From NCBI GenBank assembly GCA_963819075.1, contig CAWFUP010000004.1, positions 62,001-126,000 of the forward strand: a stretch of DNA of 64,000 bases, read 5' to 3'. This DNA comes from CAVQBJ01 sp963819075. Lineage in GTDB: Bacteria; Actinomycetota; Thermoleophilia; Solirubrobacterales; Solirubrobacteraceae. A model generated the notes under the pieces. It saw only the letters and a program-made list of their open reading frames with translations, was not told the DNA's origin and made no database searches. Below, one piece after another: positions 24,788 to 33,900 of this stretch; position 1 is the stretch's first letter; each line of letters opens with the position of its first letter. A program made the position numbers and the translations under genes.

Positions 24788-24865
24788 ACACAAAGGCGGT
24801 GCCGCCCGACCCTTGCCCCGAAGCGTTCGCGGGGCAAGGGCCGGCGGGGTCCCCTCTCTCTTTGT
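24788..24865. terminator. Nested inverted repeat (terminator or oriT-like)
   Basis: Inside, CCCTTGCCCCG (24810-24820) pairs perfectly with CGGGGCAAGGG (24830-24840). Outside, CACAAAG (24788-24794) pairs with CTTTGTG (24859-24865). It follows the parB operon. The inner stem alone would terminate transcription; the larger layout could also serve as a recognition site. Confidence 0.5.
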
Positions 24866-25086
24866 GCGCCGCGAGTCGATCCAGCACGTCCGGTAGCCCA
24901 CCCGCCGGCCCAAGCCCTGAATCTCGCCGCGCACTCGCAGGCCACGACGGCACCGGTATCGGTCGCACATATCGGCGACGGCTTGGCGACTTCAGCGCCG
25001 GCTTCTCAGTCCGGAATCTGCGCGTCCGCGCTGTCGGGTTCAATCACGCTGCCGCATCTCGAGCATTCGATCCCCGAGGAGTCTTT

Positions 25087-25350
25087 CGCCCTGCTGACCC
25101 CGACACGCAGCTCATCGCCGCCGTCGCCGAGCGCTCAGGCCTGAGCAAGCCCGACGCCAAGCTCGCGCTCACGGCGCTCGAGGAGGTCGTGCATGGGGAG
25201 CTCGCCAACGCCGAGCGCGTGCGGATCGGCGGCCTCGTACAGCTCACCGTGCGCGTCAAGCCCGCCACGAAGAAACGCACGGGCCGCAACCCCGCCACCG
25301 GCGAGGGGATCACGATCGCCGCCAAGCCCGCCAGCGTGGACGTCCTACCA
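25087..25350 (+). pseudogene. HU-type nucleoid protein remnant
   Basis: The frame contains LIAAVAERSGLSKPDAKLAL, a GG-VQLTVRVKPATKK strand, and RTGRNPATGEGITIAAKPAS, the GRNPxTGE arm and end of HU proteins. No ATG, GTG or TTG start lies at the expected position. The C-terminus is lost: after PASVDV the frame enters the antisense of the next gene, whose stop codon is at 25345-25347. So both ends are missing and this is probably a junction scar. HU normally bends DNA. Confidence 0.6.
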
Positions 25351-28300
25351 AACGACGAAGGTGCCTGTCAGCCTTGGTCCAGCCGTCCGCAGCGGGTAGC
25401 GCTTCTTAGCGGCGGCGATGCACGTCGCACGCTCGCGCTTTCGCTTCAGCTTGTCGCATGCCTTGATCGCGGCCGCGAGGCTCTGCGCGCGCGTCGGCGT
25501 GGGCGCAAACCGCTTCCGTGCCGCGGCGACGCACCTCGCGCGCTTGCTCTTGCGCTTCAGCTTGTCGCACAGCCTGATCGCCGCCGCGAGCTTCTGCGCC
25601 CGCGTGAGCGGCTTAGGGGTCACGACAGTATTGCCGTGCACACCACCACTCGATGTGTGGGTCGTGGACGTGATGATCGTCGTCGCAGCGGACGTCGTTG
25701 ACACCGTTTGAGCTGGCGGTATCACAACCCCCGAGCTGGTCGCCGCGACGCTACCGGCGAGGTTCGTGGCGGTCACCCGACACGCCAAGGTGTGCCCTAG
25801 GTCGGCGCCTTCGACGACGTAGGTGGCGCTCGTGGCCCCAGCGATGTCCCCTCCGTCAAGCTGCCACTGGTAGCCGTACGCGGTCGGGCTGTAAGACCAG
25901 GCGCCGGGTGAGCACGTGAGGGTTTGGCCGACCCCCGTCGTCCCGCTGATCGTTGGCAGAGTGGTGTTCGCCGGGGCGGCGACGACCATCACGCTCGTGG
26001 ATCCCGAGCTGGCGGCGTAATTCGCGTCCCCCGAGTAGCTCGCCGTGATCGTGTGGGTACCCGGGCCAAGGTCGGAGGTCGTGCACATCGCCTGGTAGCC
26101 CGCCCCGGCTAACGCGAGCGCTTGGCTCTCGCAGCCGGCGATAGCAGAGCCGGCACCGTCGGCATAGAACGCCACGGTGCCGGCGCCGTCGGTGGGCGTG
26201 ACGTCCGCGGCCAACGCAACTTGGCTGCCGGCGACGACGGTGCTCGGCGAGGGCACGACCGCGACGGAACTGGCGACGGGCGGTGTCGGAGAGCCGTACA
26301 CGAAGGCGTCGGAGAGCGTCGGCGCCGAGTAGCCCAGTGGCGTTGTCACGCTGATGTCGACGCGCGAGGAAAACGCCGCCGCGGGCGCCACCGCGTGGAT
26401 TTCGGTGTCCGAGACGTCGGTCACCGATGCCGCGGAAGTGCTGCCGAAGTCCACCGCGTACGCCCCGTTGAGGTTGGTGCCGGTGATGGTAACGGGCGTG
26501 CCACCGACCAGCGGGCCGTTGGCGGGCGCGACATTTGTTACGACGGGCCCGCCCTGAACGGCGACCGGCGCGACGTAGCTGTAATGATCGGCGACGGTGG
26601 TCGGGCTCGTGCCGCCGCGCGTCGTCACGGTCACGTCGACCGTGCCGCTCCCAGCGGGCGCGATCGCCGCGATTGCGTAGGGCGAAAGCACTTGCAGGTG
26701 CGTTACTGGCTGACCCCCGAAGCTCACGCTGGTCGCGCCAGCAAGGCCCGTGCCGGTGATGTCAACCACGCTGCCGCCGACCGTCGGCCCGCTGCTCGGC
26801 GTCAGCGCCGTGACTGCCGCCCTGACCGGGGTGCTGCCCGCACACTCCAGGGCCAGCGTGAGTCCCACCGCTGGCGGCGGGATGCCGAACGGCGAGGTGA
26901 ACACGCTTGGCTGCGACGGATCTCCGGGCGCGTAGCACCCAGGTGCCGAGGCCTCGACTTCGTAGGTCCCTGCCAGTGCCTCCCAGTCGAACGCCCCTGA
27001 GGCCCCGGTTGTCTCGGGGTTGGTCGCAGGCTCGATGGCTCCGCTCGCTGGATCGATCGTCGAGAATGCTCCACTGGTGGCGGGCTGGCCGAGCAGTGTC
27101 GCCGTGGCGCCGTTGATGGGGTTCCCGTTCGTATCGATGACTGTGCCACCGGGGTCGATGAACAGCGTCCAGAAATCCCACCGACACCCACTCCCTGTGA
27201 GGATCTTGCACACGTCGTCGCCGACGCTGATGATGAACTGCGCCTTCGCGATCGGGTCGAAGATCGCGTTGATCGCGTCGACAACGTCCAGTACACCGTT
27301 CACTCCCTCGAGGAATGCAGTGCCGTCCGCGATGCTGTTGAAGAGGTTCTTGACGCCGTAGGCGAAAAAGCCGGGCAGAATGTCTTCGGCCTTGTCCAAC
27401 GCGATGTCCCGGAGAGCGCCGGAGCCTTCGTCGTACAGATCCTTGGCCAGGTCCGCTGCTCCGCAGAGCTGCGCGTCCTGCTCAACCAGCGTGACACCCG
27501 CCACGTCCGCCGCACATGCCTCGGATATTTGCGTCGCATAATTCTGGGGTGAGGTGGCGGTCTGGTTGAGCGATGCGGTGCCGGGCGGTCCGTTCTCGTT
27601 GACGTACGCCGCCTGGCTGCCCGCCTCGGACACGCTATTGCCTTGCACGACTTGCACGTCTACGGTCCCAACGCCGGGTGGCGCCACGGCTTGAATCTCG
27701 GTCGGGCTGACCACCGTCACCGACTGCGAGGCAGCTAGGCCGAACAGCACCTGGTCACCCTGCGCGAACCCCTCGCCCGTGATCGTCACAGTCGTCCCGC
27801 CGGTTGCCGGACCCGAGCCGACGCTCAGCGAGCTGACCTGGAAGTAGGTATAGGTGCCGATCGAAATGCTGTTCCCACTGCTCGCGGTGACAGTGACGGG
27901 CGCGCTCCCCGACCCGGGCGGCGCAGTTGCTTCGATGAAGTTGTCGGTCACGACCGTAAATGAGGTGGCGGGACGGCTTCCGAACGTGACCGCGGTAGCG
28001 CCGGTTAGGCCACCCGGGGCGTTCAGCAGGACGGTGGTGCCCCCGCCAGATGGACCGCCGCTCGGCAGCAGGCCGAGCTTGGCCGGGCAGATGATCGAAT
28101 CGGTGCCCGACCCGGCGCCGTGCTGCGGGGCGAGCGGGGGAATCGTGGCCTGGTAGGTGCCGGAGCCGGTCGGGGTCTCCAACAGCGGCGCGGAGGTCGT
28201 CTCGGGCTGGCCGGTGGCGGGGTTGGTGCTTGTGACGCTCGTGAGTCCGATGCCGCCGGTACAGGCGGTATCGGTGACCGTACTCGGCTCGCTCCAGTTG

Positions 28301-29124
28301 ACGCGCGGTACCTGGTTTTGCTGCGTGCCCGTCGGGGTCGAGAAGCTCACCCCGGGGGGAAGGCCGCCAGGCGGCGAGAAGGTCGCCGACAGGTTGAGTA
28401 CCGAGGCCGGGACGGTGACAGCGGTGATCGTTTGCGACCCAGACGGCGATCCGGACGGCGGGAACAGGGTAACCGTGTACGTTCCGGCCGGGGCGAGCAG
28501 GTGGAAGAAGCCGGAGGGGTCGGCCGGGTAGGGGCCGACGATGCAGCTTCCGCGCGCAGTCGGGCAGGCCTCCTCGCGGGCCCCCGCGGCGCCGCTACCG
28601 TTGCCGAATGCTGCCGTGCCGGCGATCAGGTACACCCCTGCCGGCAGCGTGTACCGCGCCTCCCAGTGGGCAAGGATCTTCTGGCTCGTGAGCGCCGCGG
28701 GGTAGACGGCAACCTCCGCGATTGCGTCCGGTTTGGTTGGGTGGGCGGCCACGTTGACGCTAAAGCCGTCGCCGGGGGTCACCGTCGCGAGCGGCATCGT
28801 CAACGCGCTGCTGCCCACTACTTGGCCGTCCATGTACGCGGTGACTGTCGTCCCATCGTATGTGAGGTCATACAGGTGCCACGCGCCGTCGTCCCAACTG
28901 GCTGGCAGCGCCCACGACGCGCTCTGGCTCTGCCCGGCAGTGCTCAGGACGAGCCGGGAAACGTCGCAGTTGCCCGCGTTTACTTGCACATCAAACTCGC
29001 CGTTCGCAGTGCTCGGGTCCCCGTATTGCACCGCCTCGGATGCTTGACAATCGGCGGTCCGCGACCAAAACTCGACAGTTCGCGGCGAGTCGGCCGACGG
29101 TAGCCCGGACCCCGACTGCGTCAC
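25345..29124 (-). CDS. Giant surface protein, C-terminal part (LamG remnant, Cna-B-like, IPT/TIG, Ig-like, basic tail)
   Basis: This 1259-residue frame lacks its own signal. It starts within a LamG/concanavalin-like domain (TVEFWSRTADCQ, then WHLYDLTYDGTTVTAYMDGQ). Then come a Cna-B-like part (GTYTVTLFPPSG), at least four IPT/TIG repeats (SGPATGGTTVTITGEGFAQG, GPTVGGSVVDITGTGLAGAT, GPLVGGTPVTITGTNLNGAY), a carboxypeptidase-regulatory-like GTVIDTNGNPINGATATLLG, a Big_3-like repeat (VTPTDGAGTVAFYADG) and an Ig-like SWSYSPTAYGYQWQL. The tail is two copies of a QKLAAAI..CDKLKRK..RARC..AARKRF module, then GTFVVW. It is the 3' half of one gene with 29121-30962, split at the C6 run 29145-29150. It is probably an extracellular adhesin or matrix protein. 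Confidence 0.75.
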   Translation of the reverse strand: MTQSGSGLPSADSPRTVEFWSRTADCQASEAVQYGDPSTANGEFDVQVNAGNCDVSRLVLSTAGQSQSASWALPASWDDGAWHLYDLTYDGTTVTAYMDGQVVGSSALTMPLATVTPGDGFSVNVAAHPTKPDAIAEVAVYPAALTSQKILAHWEARYTLPAGVYLIAGTAAFGNGSGAAGAREEACPTARGSCIVGPYPADPSGFFHLLAPAGTYTVTLFPPSGSPSGSQTITAVTVPASVLNLSATFSPPGGLPPGVSFSTPTGTQQNQVPRVNWSEPSTVTDTACTGGIGLTSVTSTNPATGQPETTSAPLLETPTGSGTYQATIPPLAPQHGAGSGTDSIICPAKLGLLPSGGPSGGGTTVLLNAPGGLTGATAVTFGSRPATSFTVVTDNFIEATAPPGSGSAPVTVTASSGNSISIGTYTYFQVSSLSVGSGPATGGTTVTITGEGFAQGDQVLFGLAASQSVTVVSPTEIQAVAPPGVGTVDVQVVQGNSVSEAGSQAAYVNENGPPGTASLNQTATSPQNYATQISEACAADVAGVTLVEQDAQLCGAADLAKDLYDEGSGALRDIALDKAEDILPGFFAYGVKNLFNSIADGTAFLEGVNGVLDVVDAINAIFDPIAKAQFIISVGDDVCKILTGSGCRWDFWTLFIDPGGTVIDTNGNPINGATATLLGQPATSGAFSTIDPASGAIEPATNPETTGASGAFDWEALAGTYEVEASAPGCYAPGDPSQPSVFTSPFGIPPPAVGLTLALECAGSTPVRAAVTALTPSSGPTVGGSVVDITGTGLAGATSVSFGGQPVTHLQVLSPYAIAAIAPAGSGTVDVTVTTRGGTSPTTVADHYSYVAPVAVQGGPVVTNVAPANGPLVGGTPVTITGTNLNGAYAVDFGSTSAASVTDVSDTEIHAVAPAAAFSSRVDISVTTPLGYSAPTLSDAFVYGSPTPPVASSVAVVPSPSTVVAGSQVALAADVTPTDGAGTVAFYADGAGSAIAGCESQALALAGAGYQAMCTTSDLGPGTHTITASYSGDANYAASSGSTSVMVVAAPANTTLPTISGTTGVGQTLTCSPGAWSYSPTAYGYQWQLDGGDIAGATSATYVVEGADLGHTLACRVTATNLAGSVAATSSGVVIPPAQTVSTTSAATTIITSTTHTSSGGVHGNTVVTPKPLTRAQKLAAAIRLCDKLKRKSKRARCVAAARKRFAPTPTRAQSLAAAIKACDKLKRKRERATCIAAAKKRYPLRTAGPRLTGTFVVW

Positions 29125-30962
29125 GATCTTGGATGTCGCCGGATCCCCCCATTAACGGCTCCGGTCGCGTAGCCGAGCGACACACCGTCCGGTTCGGGAC
29201 CGGTCCCGGCCACGTAAGCACCGTTGGCTGGAGCGGACGTCGTGCAATGCCCGGATGAGTCGTATGCGATCCGGTCGGCCGGGTCGGTCACAAGGTCCCC
29301 GAGACGAAAATACAGGGATGGCGCGTTAGCGACAACGCCCTGTCCGTACGGATCGGTCGGCGCGCGCGGGCACGACGTAACCGCGGCTGCCGTCCAGTGG
29401 GCGTCGATTTGTGTCGGGGTGAGCGCGCGGGGGTAAACGGCGAGTTCTGCGATGTCGTCCGGTTTGTCCGGGTGCCCGCTGTAATCGCTGATGCTGAACC
29501 CGTTGCCGGGCGTGACCGTCGCCAGCGGCGTCGCGATCGTCGCACTGCCGACTATCTGGCCATCCACATACCCCGTCGCAATTGCGCCGTCGTACGTCAC
29601 GTCGAAGAGGTGCCAGGCACCGTCGTCCCATCCCGCCGGCAACGACCAATCTGCGCCCTGCCCACCGGTGTTCAGGTCCAGCCGAGACGCACTGCAGTTG
29701 CCAGCATCCAGCACCACCTGGAACTCCTGGTTTCCACTGGCAGGACCCCCGTATTGGAGGAGCGGCGCGGCTTGGCAATTGACGGTACGCCACCAGAACT
29801 CGACCGTACGTGCCGAGTTGCCCGACGGCAGAGTGGCCCCAGACTGCGTCAGCCCAACACCCGTGTCCGGCCAACCGACGGCCGCATCACTCGGGACGCT
29901 CGCAAGCGGCCCCGTGACGCCGAAGCCCATGCCCGGCTCGTAGGTGGCGTCGTTTCCGTTGCCCGACGAGTCGGACGCGATCGCCCCCCCCGGCTCGTCA
30001 AGCCGGAGATACATCGCCGGATGATCTGCGAGCACCGCCTGGGCGTAGGGGTCAGAGGCAGGCGCCGACTGGATCAGCGGGTCGATCCGAAGCGGATAGC
30101 GCGCATCCCGATCGTCGACGCGCAGACGAATAACGTCGCCGGCCAACGTGAGCGTCGTCTCAAGCCGCCTGCCCCGCGAGTCGGTGGCGGCGAGGGCGCC
30201 GTAGGACACCGCACTGTGAGCCCCACCCAGAATGATCGCATCGCCCCGCGGGGACAACATGGCGTGCGCACCCGACACGCGCATCGCCAGCGTCAGCCAT
30301 CCCGAGCGAGAACCCCCCGGGCGGTCCACCAGGGTGAAGCCCTGCTCGATCCCGTCGGGCTCGGCGGCGTACCACTCGGCCAGCGGGCCGTGTCCGTACG
30401 TGACGCGATTTGCCCGCGCGCGCGGGGCTTCCCGACCGACGCCAAACATGCGCTCGTTGTAGCCATACCCAGTCACCCGCAGCCCAAGCTGCACGCCGGC
30501 GATGCGTATGCCCACACCATCGCTACCGAAGGTCGCCAAGGTCTTGCCGTGGGTGTCGCGAAGAGCGAATTCCCCCGGCGCGAGCCGGACCGGTGGCGCG
30601 TTAAGCAGCGCTCTGCCCGGCCGGAGACCCGCCGCCGGATCCGCGCCGACCGACGTGCGCGGTCCTCTAGTGCTGACAGCGAACGCAAGCATCACCGCCG
30701 CCACGGACAGGAGCGTGCCTATCAGCGCACCTGATGTGCTTCGGGCCCGCAGGCCGCTGGCTGCGAGGTTGCGAATCGGAATCCGCTTTGCTGCATCGGA
30801 TCGCAGCGTACAACCGGCTCTCAAACGCGCACACCGCGAGCTGGCCGGCGTCGGCGCGGCAACTCTACCGAACAGCCAACAAATGTGGAGTGCTTTACAA
30901 GCCTTACACGGAGCACCATCGGACTCCAACCACGCGGCCATCTCATCGTGCCTACCAGACAA
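29121..30962 (-). CDS. Giant surface protein, N-terminal part (signal/TM, LamG domains)
   Basis: This 613-residue frame has a hydrophobic segment ALIGTLLSVAAVMLAFAVS at about 79-97. A true start downstream of the first ATG is likely; an intergenic promoter-like AT-rich piece lies at 30870-30930. It then matches the N-terminal half of the 30952-36399 paralog: a GYGYNERMFGVGREAPRARA segment, LTLAMRVSGAHAMLSPRGDA, VDDRDARYPLRIDPLIQ, a full LamG domain (RTVEFWWRTVNCQ ... WHLFDVTYDG) and a linker ending GYATGAVNG. There the paralog continues with ALSSGTAVTQSG; here a base is missing in the C6 run (29145-29150 on the plus strand), causing a stop at 29121. The missing frame resumes as the 25345-29124 ORF. 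Confidence 0.7.
   Translation of the reverse strand: MSGRHDEMAAWLESDGAPCKACKALHICWLFGRVAAPTPASSRCARLRAGCTLRSDAAKRIPIRNLAASGLRARSTSGALIGTLLSVAAVMLAFAVSTRGPRTSVGADPAAGLRPGRALLNAPPVRLAPGEFALRDTHGKTLATFGSDGVGIRIAGVQLGLRVTGYGYNERMFGVGREAPRARANRVTYGHGPLAEWYAAEPDGIEQGFTLVDRPGGSRSGWLTLAMRVSGAHAMLSPRGDAIILGGAHSAVSYGALAATDSRGRRLETTLTLAGDVIRLRVDDRDARYPLRIDPLIQSAPASDPYAQAVLADHPAMYLRLDEPGGAIASDSSGNGNDATYEPGMGFGVTGPLASVPSDAAVGWPDTGVGLTQSGATLPSGNSARTVEFWWRTVNCQAAPLLQYGGPASGNQEFQVVLDAGNCSASRLDLNTGGQGADWSLPAGWDDGAWHLFDVTYDGAIATGYVDGQIVGSATIATPLATVTPGNGFSISDYSGHPDKPDDIAELAVYPRALTPTQIDAHWTAAAVTSCPRAPTDPYGQGVVANAPSLYFRLGDLVTDPADRIAYDSSGHCTTSAPANGAYVAGTGPEPDGVSLGYATGAVNGGIRRHPRS
29145..29150. other. C6 homopolymer at the frameshift of the surface protein gene
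   Basis: On the coding (minus) strand this is G6 in AATGGGGGGATCC. One more G would restore VNGGDPATSKIVTQSGSG and join the two halves of the giant protein. It is a possible slipped-strand switch or a homopolymer read error. Confidence 0.6.
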
Positions 30963-33900
30963 CGAAGGTGCCTCTCAGGCCTGGCCCAGCCGTCTGCAGC
31001 GGGTAGCGCTTCTTAGCGGCGGCGACGCACTTCGCCCGCATGCCTTTCGCCGTGAGCTTGTCGCACGCCTTGATCGCGGCCGCGAGCTTCTGCGCCCGCG
31101 TGGGCGTGGCCGCGTAGCGCTTCTTTGCCGCAGCGACGCACCTCGCGCGCTTGCTCTTCCGCTTCAGCTTGTCGCACGCCGTGATCGCCGCCGCGAGCTT
31201 CTGCGCACGTGTGAGCGGCTTGTGGATCACGACAGTGTTGCCCTGCGCACCGCCAGTCGACGTGTGCGTCGTGGCCGCGGTCATGGTTGTCGCGGCGGAC
31301 GTCGTTGGCGCCGTTAGAGCCCGCGGTATCGCAACCCCGGCGCTCATCGCCGTGGCGCTGCCCGCGATGTTCGTCGCCGTGACCCGGCACGTGACCGTAT
31401 GCCCCAAGTCGGCGCCCTGGACAGCGTACGTGGCGCTCGTGGCTCCAGCGATGTCCCCGCCGTCACGCTGCCACTGGTAGCTGTACCCCGTCGGGCTGTT
31501 CGACCACGTCCCGGGTGAGCACGCCAGGGTCTGGCCGCTCTGGGGTGTCCCGGCGATGGTCGGCGGCGCTGTGTCTGCTGGGATACCCAGCACCATCACG
31601 CTCCCCGAGCCCGAGCTGGCGGCGTAGTTCGCGTCGCCCGAGTAGGCCGCCGTGATCGTGTGGTTACCCGGCGCGAGGGTTGACGTCGTGCAGGTCGCCT
31701 CGTAGGCACTGCCGGACTGAGTGAGGGCCACGGCCTCGCAACCGATGACGGGCGCAGCCGAGCCGTCAGCGTAGAAGGCCACCCTGCCGGCGCCGTCGGT
31801 GGGTGTCACGTCTGCGGCGATCCCGACCTGGCTGCCCACGGCGGCGGGGTTCGGCGAGGCCGCGGCGGTCAGCGCTGTAGTCACCGGCGGCGGCGGCGAG
31901 CCATAAACGAACGCGTCGCCGAGCGTCGGTGCTGAAGTACCCACGGGCGTGGTGACCGAGACGTCAACCCGCGACGCAAACGCCGCCGCCGGGGCGACCG
32001 CTTGCAGTTCCGTCGGGGATACATCAGTCACCGATGTTGCGGCCCTGCCGCCGAAATCGACGCCGTAGGCTCCGTCGAGGTCCATTCCATTGATCGTGAC
32101 GACCGTGCCGCCAGCGAGGGCTCCGCTAGCCGGTGCCACATTCGTGATGACAGGCCCGTCCGGCACGACGGCCGGCGCCGCGTAGGTGTACTGATCAGCC
32201 GCGGTCGTCGGGCTCGTGCCGCCCTGGGTCGTCACGGTCACGTGGACGGTGCTGCTCCCCGCGGGCGCGATCGCCGTGATTGCGTAGGGTGAGAGCACCT
32301 GCATGTGGGTGACCGGCTGACCGCCGAAGCTGACGCTCGTAGCGCCAGCAAGGCCCGTGCCCGTGATGTCAACCATGTCGCCGCCAACGGTGGGCCCCTC
32401 ACTCGGGGATAGACCTGTCACCGTCGGCTTGACCGGGGTACTGCCTGGGCACTCCAGCGTCAGCATCAGTCCCGCCAGTGGCGGTGGGATCGCAAACGGC
32501 GACGTGAACACTGCCGCATGGCCCGTGTCACCTGGCGCGTAGCACCCGGGCGCGGAGGCCTCGACCTCGTACGTCCCGGCCAACGCATCCCAGTCGAACG
32601 CCCCAGTCGAAGTCGTCGTCTGAGGGTTTGTCGCTGGCTCAATCGCGCCGCTGGAGGGGTCGACCGGCGAGAATGGCGCCTCGGCGCCTGGCTGCCCCAG
32701 CAAGGTTGCAGTGGCGCCGTCGATGGGGTTCCCGGTCGTGTCGACTACCGTGCCGCTCGGATCGATGAACAGGCCGAATGGGTTGAAATGCCGGAGTAGT
32801 TCGTACACGGCGACACCAACCGCCACTGCGGCGGCGACCCCCACGATGTACGGTGCGGCCTCTATCACCGCGCCTATGAGTGCGGCGCAGCCGATAATCT
32901 CGGTATCGCAGATTGGTATCGCCGCCCTCAGAGCAGCGATGGCCAAGCCCCCCACCCCGACCGTTCCGGGCCCGACCGTGTTTGGGTTGAACTGTGGCAC
33001 GTGGCGGATGATGAAGCCCGCGGCCGAGCATATTTGCGATGGCGTGAAGGGCCAGTCGGTCTGGTTGGCGCAGAATCGCGATATCTGGCCGGCGAGGCCC
33101 TGCACGGCGTTCGGGCCGAATCCCTCGTGGATCGAGACGAAGTCGGGCATACCCCCCTCGTAGGTGAATGTGGAGGAGGGGCCGAGTTCGGACGGCGCTT
33201 GCCCGCTCGTCACCTGGACGTCGACGGTACCGACGCCCGCGGGCGCCACCGCGTCAATCTCCGTGGAGCTGACGACAGTGTATGACTGCGCTGGTACTAT
33301 CCCAAATAGCACGCTCTGCACGTTAGAGAACCCTGAGCCGTGGATAGCTACAGACGTGCCACCGGTAGCGGGCCCGGCTGGTGTCGAGAGGCCGGCGACA
33401 CTGAAGTAGGAGAACTCCCCGGCCGAGATTGTGGTTCCGTTTGAGGCCGTAACCGTGACCGCCTCCGTGTCCGAGCCGGGCGGGCTGGTGGCGACGATCA
33501 CGTGGTCATCAATGACTTTGAATGACTGCGCGGCGCTCGATGCGAACGAGACTCCGGTCGCGCCCATAAAGCCGGAACCGGTCAAGACCACCGACGTCCC
33601 GCCTCCAGGCGGCCCGCCGGTGGGAAACAGAGCGCTTCGGCCAACACACGCAATTGTGGGACTCACCGTCGCGCTTCCGTGCAATGGCACGAGAGGGGGT
33701 ATCTGTGCCACATAAGAGCCAGAGCCAGCCGGCGACTCGACGAGGTCGTGGGAAACGTCGTCTATGCTGCCGGTATTGGTGTTGGTGGCGCTGACGTCGA
33801 GCACTCCGAAGCCATTCGGACAGCCGGTTACGGTGTAAGTGCTGGGCTCGCCCCAATTGACCCGCGGCACGACGTTCTCCTGTGGTCCAGTGCTCGGAGA

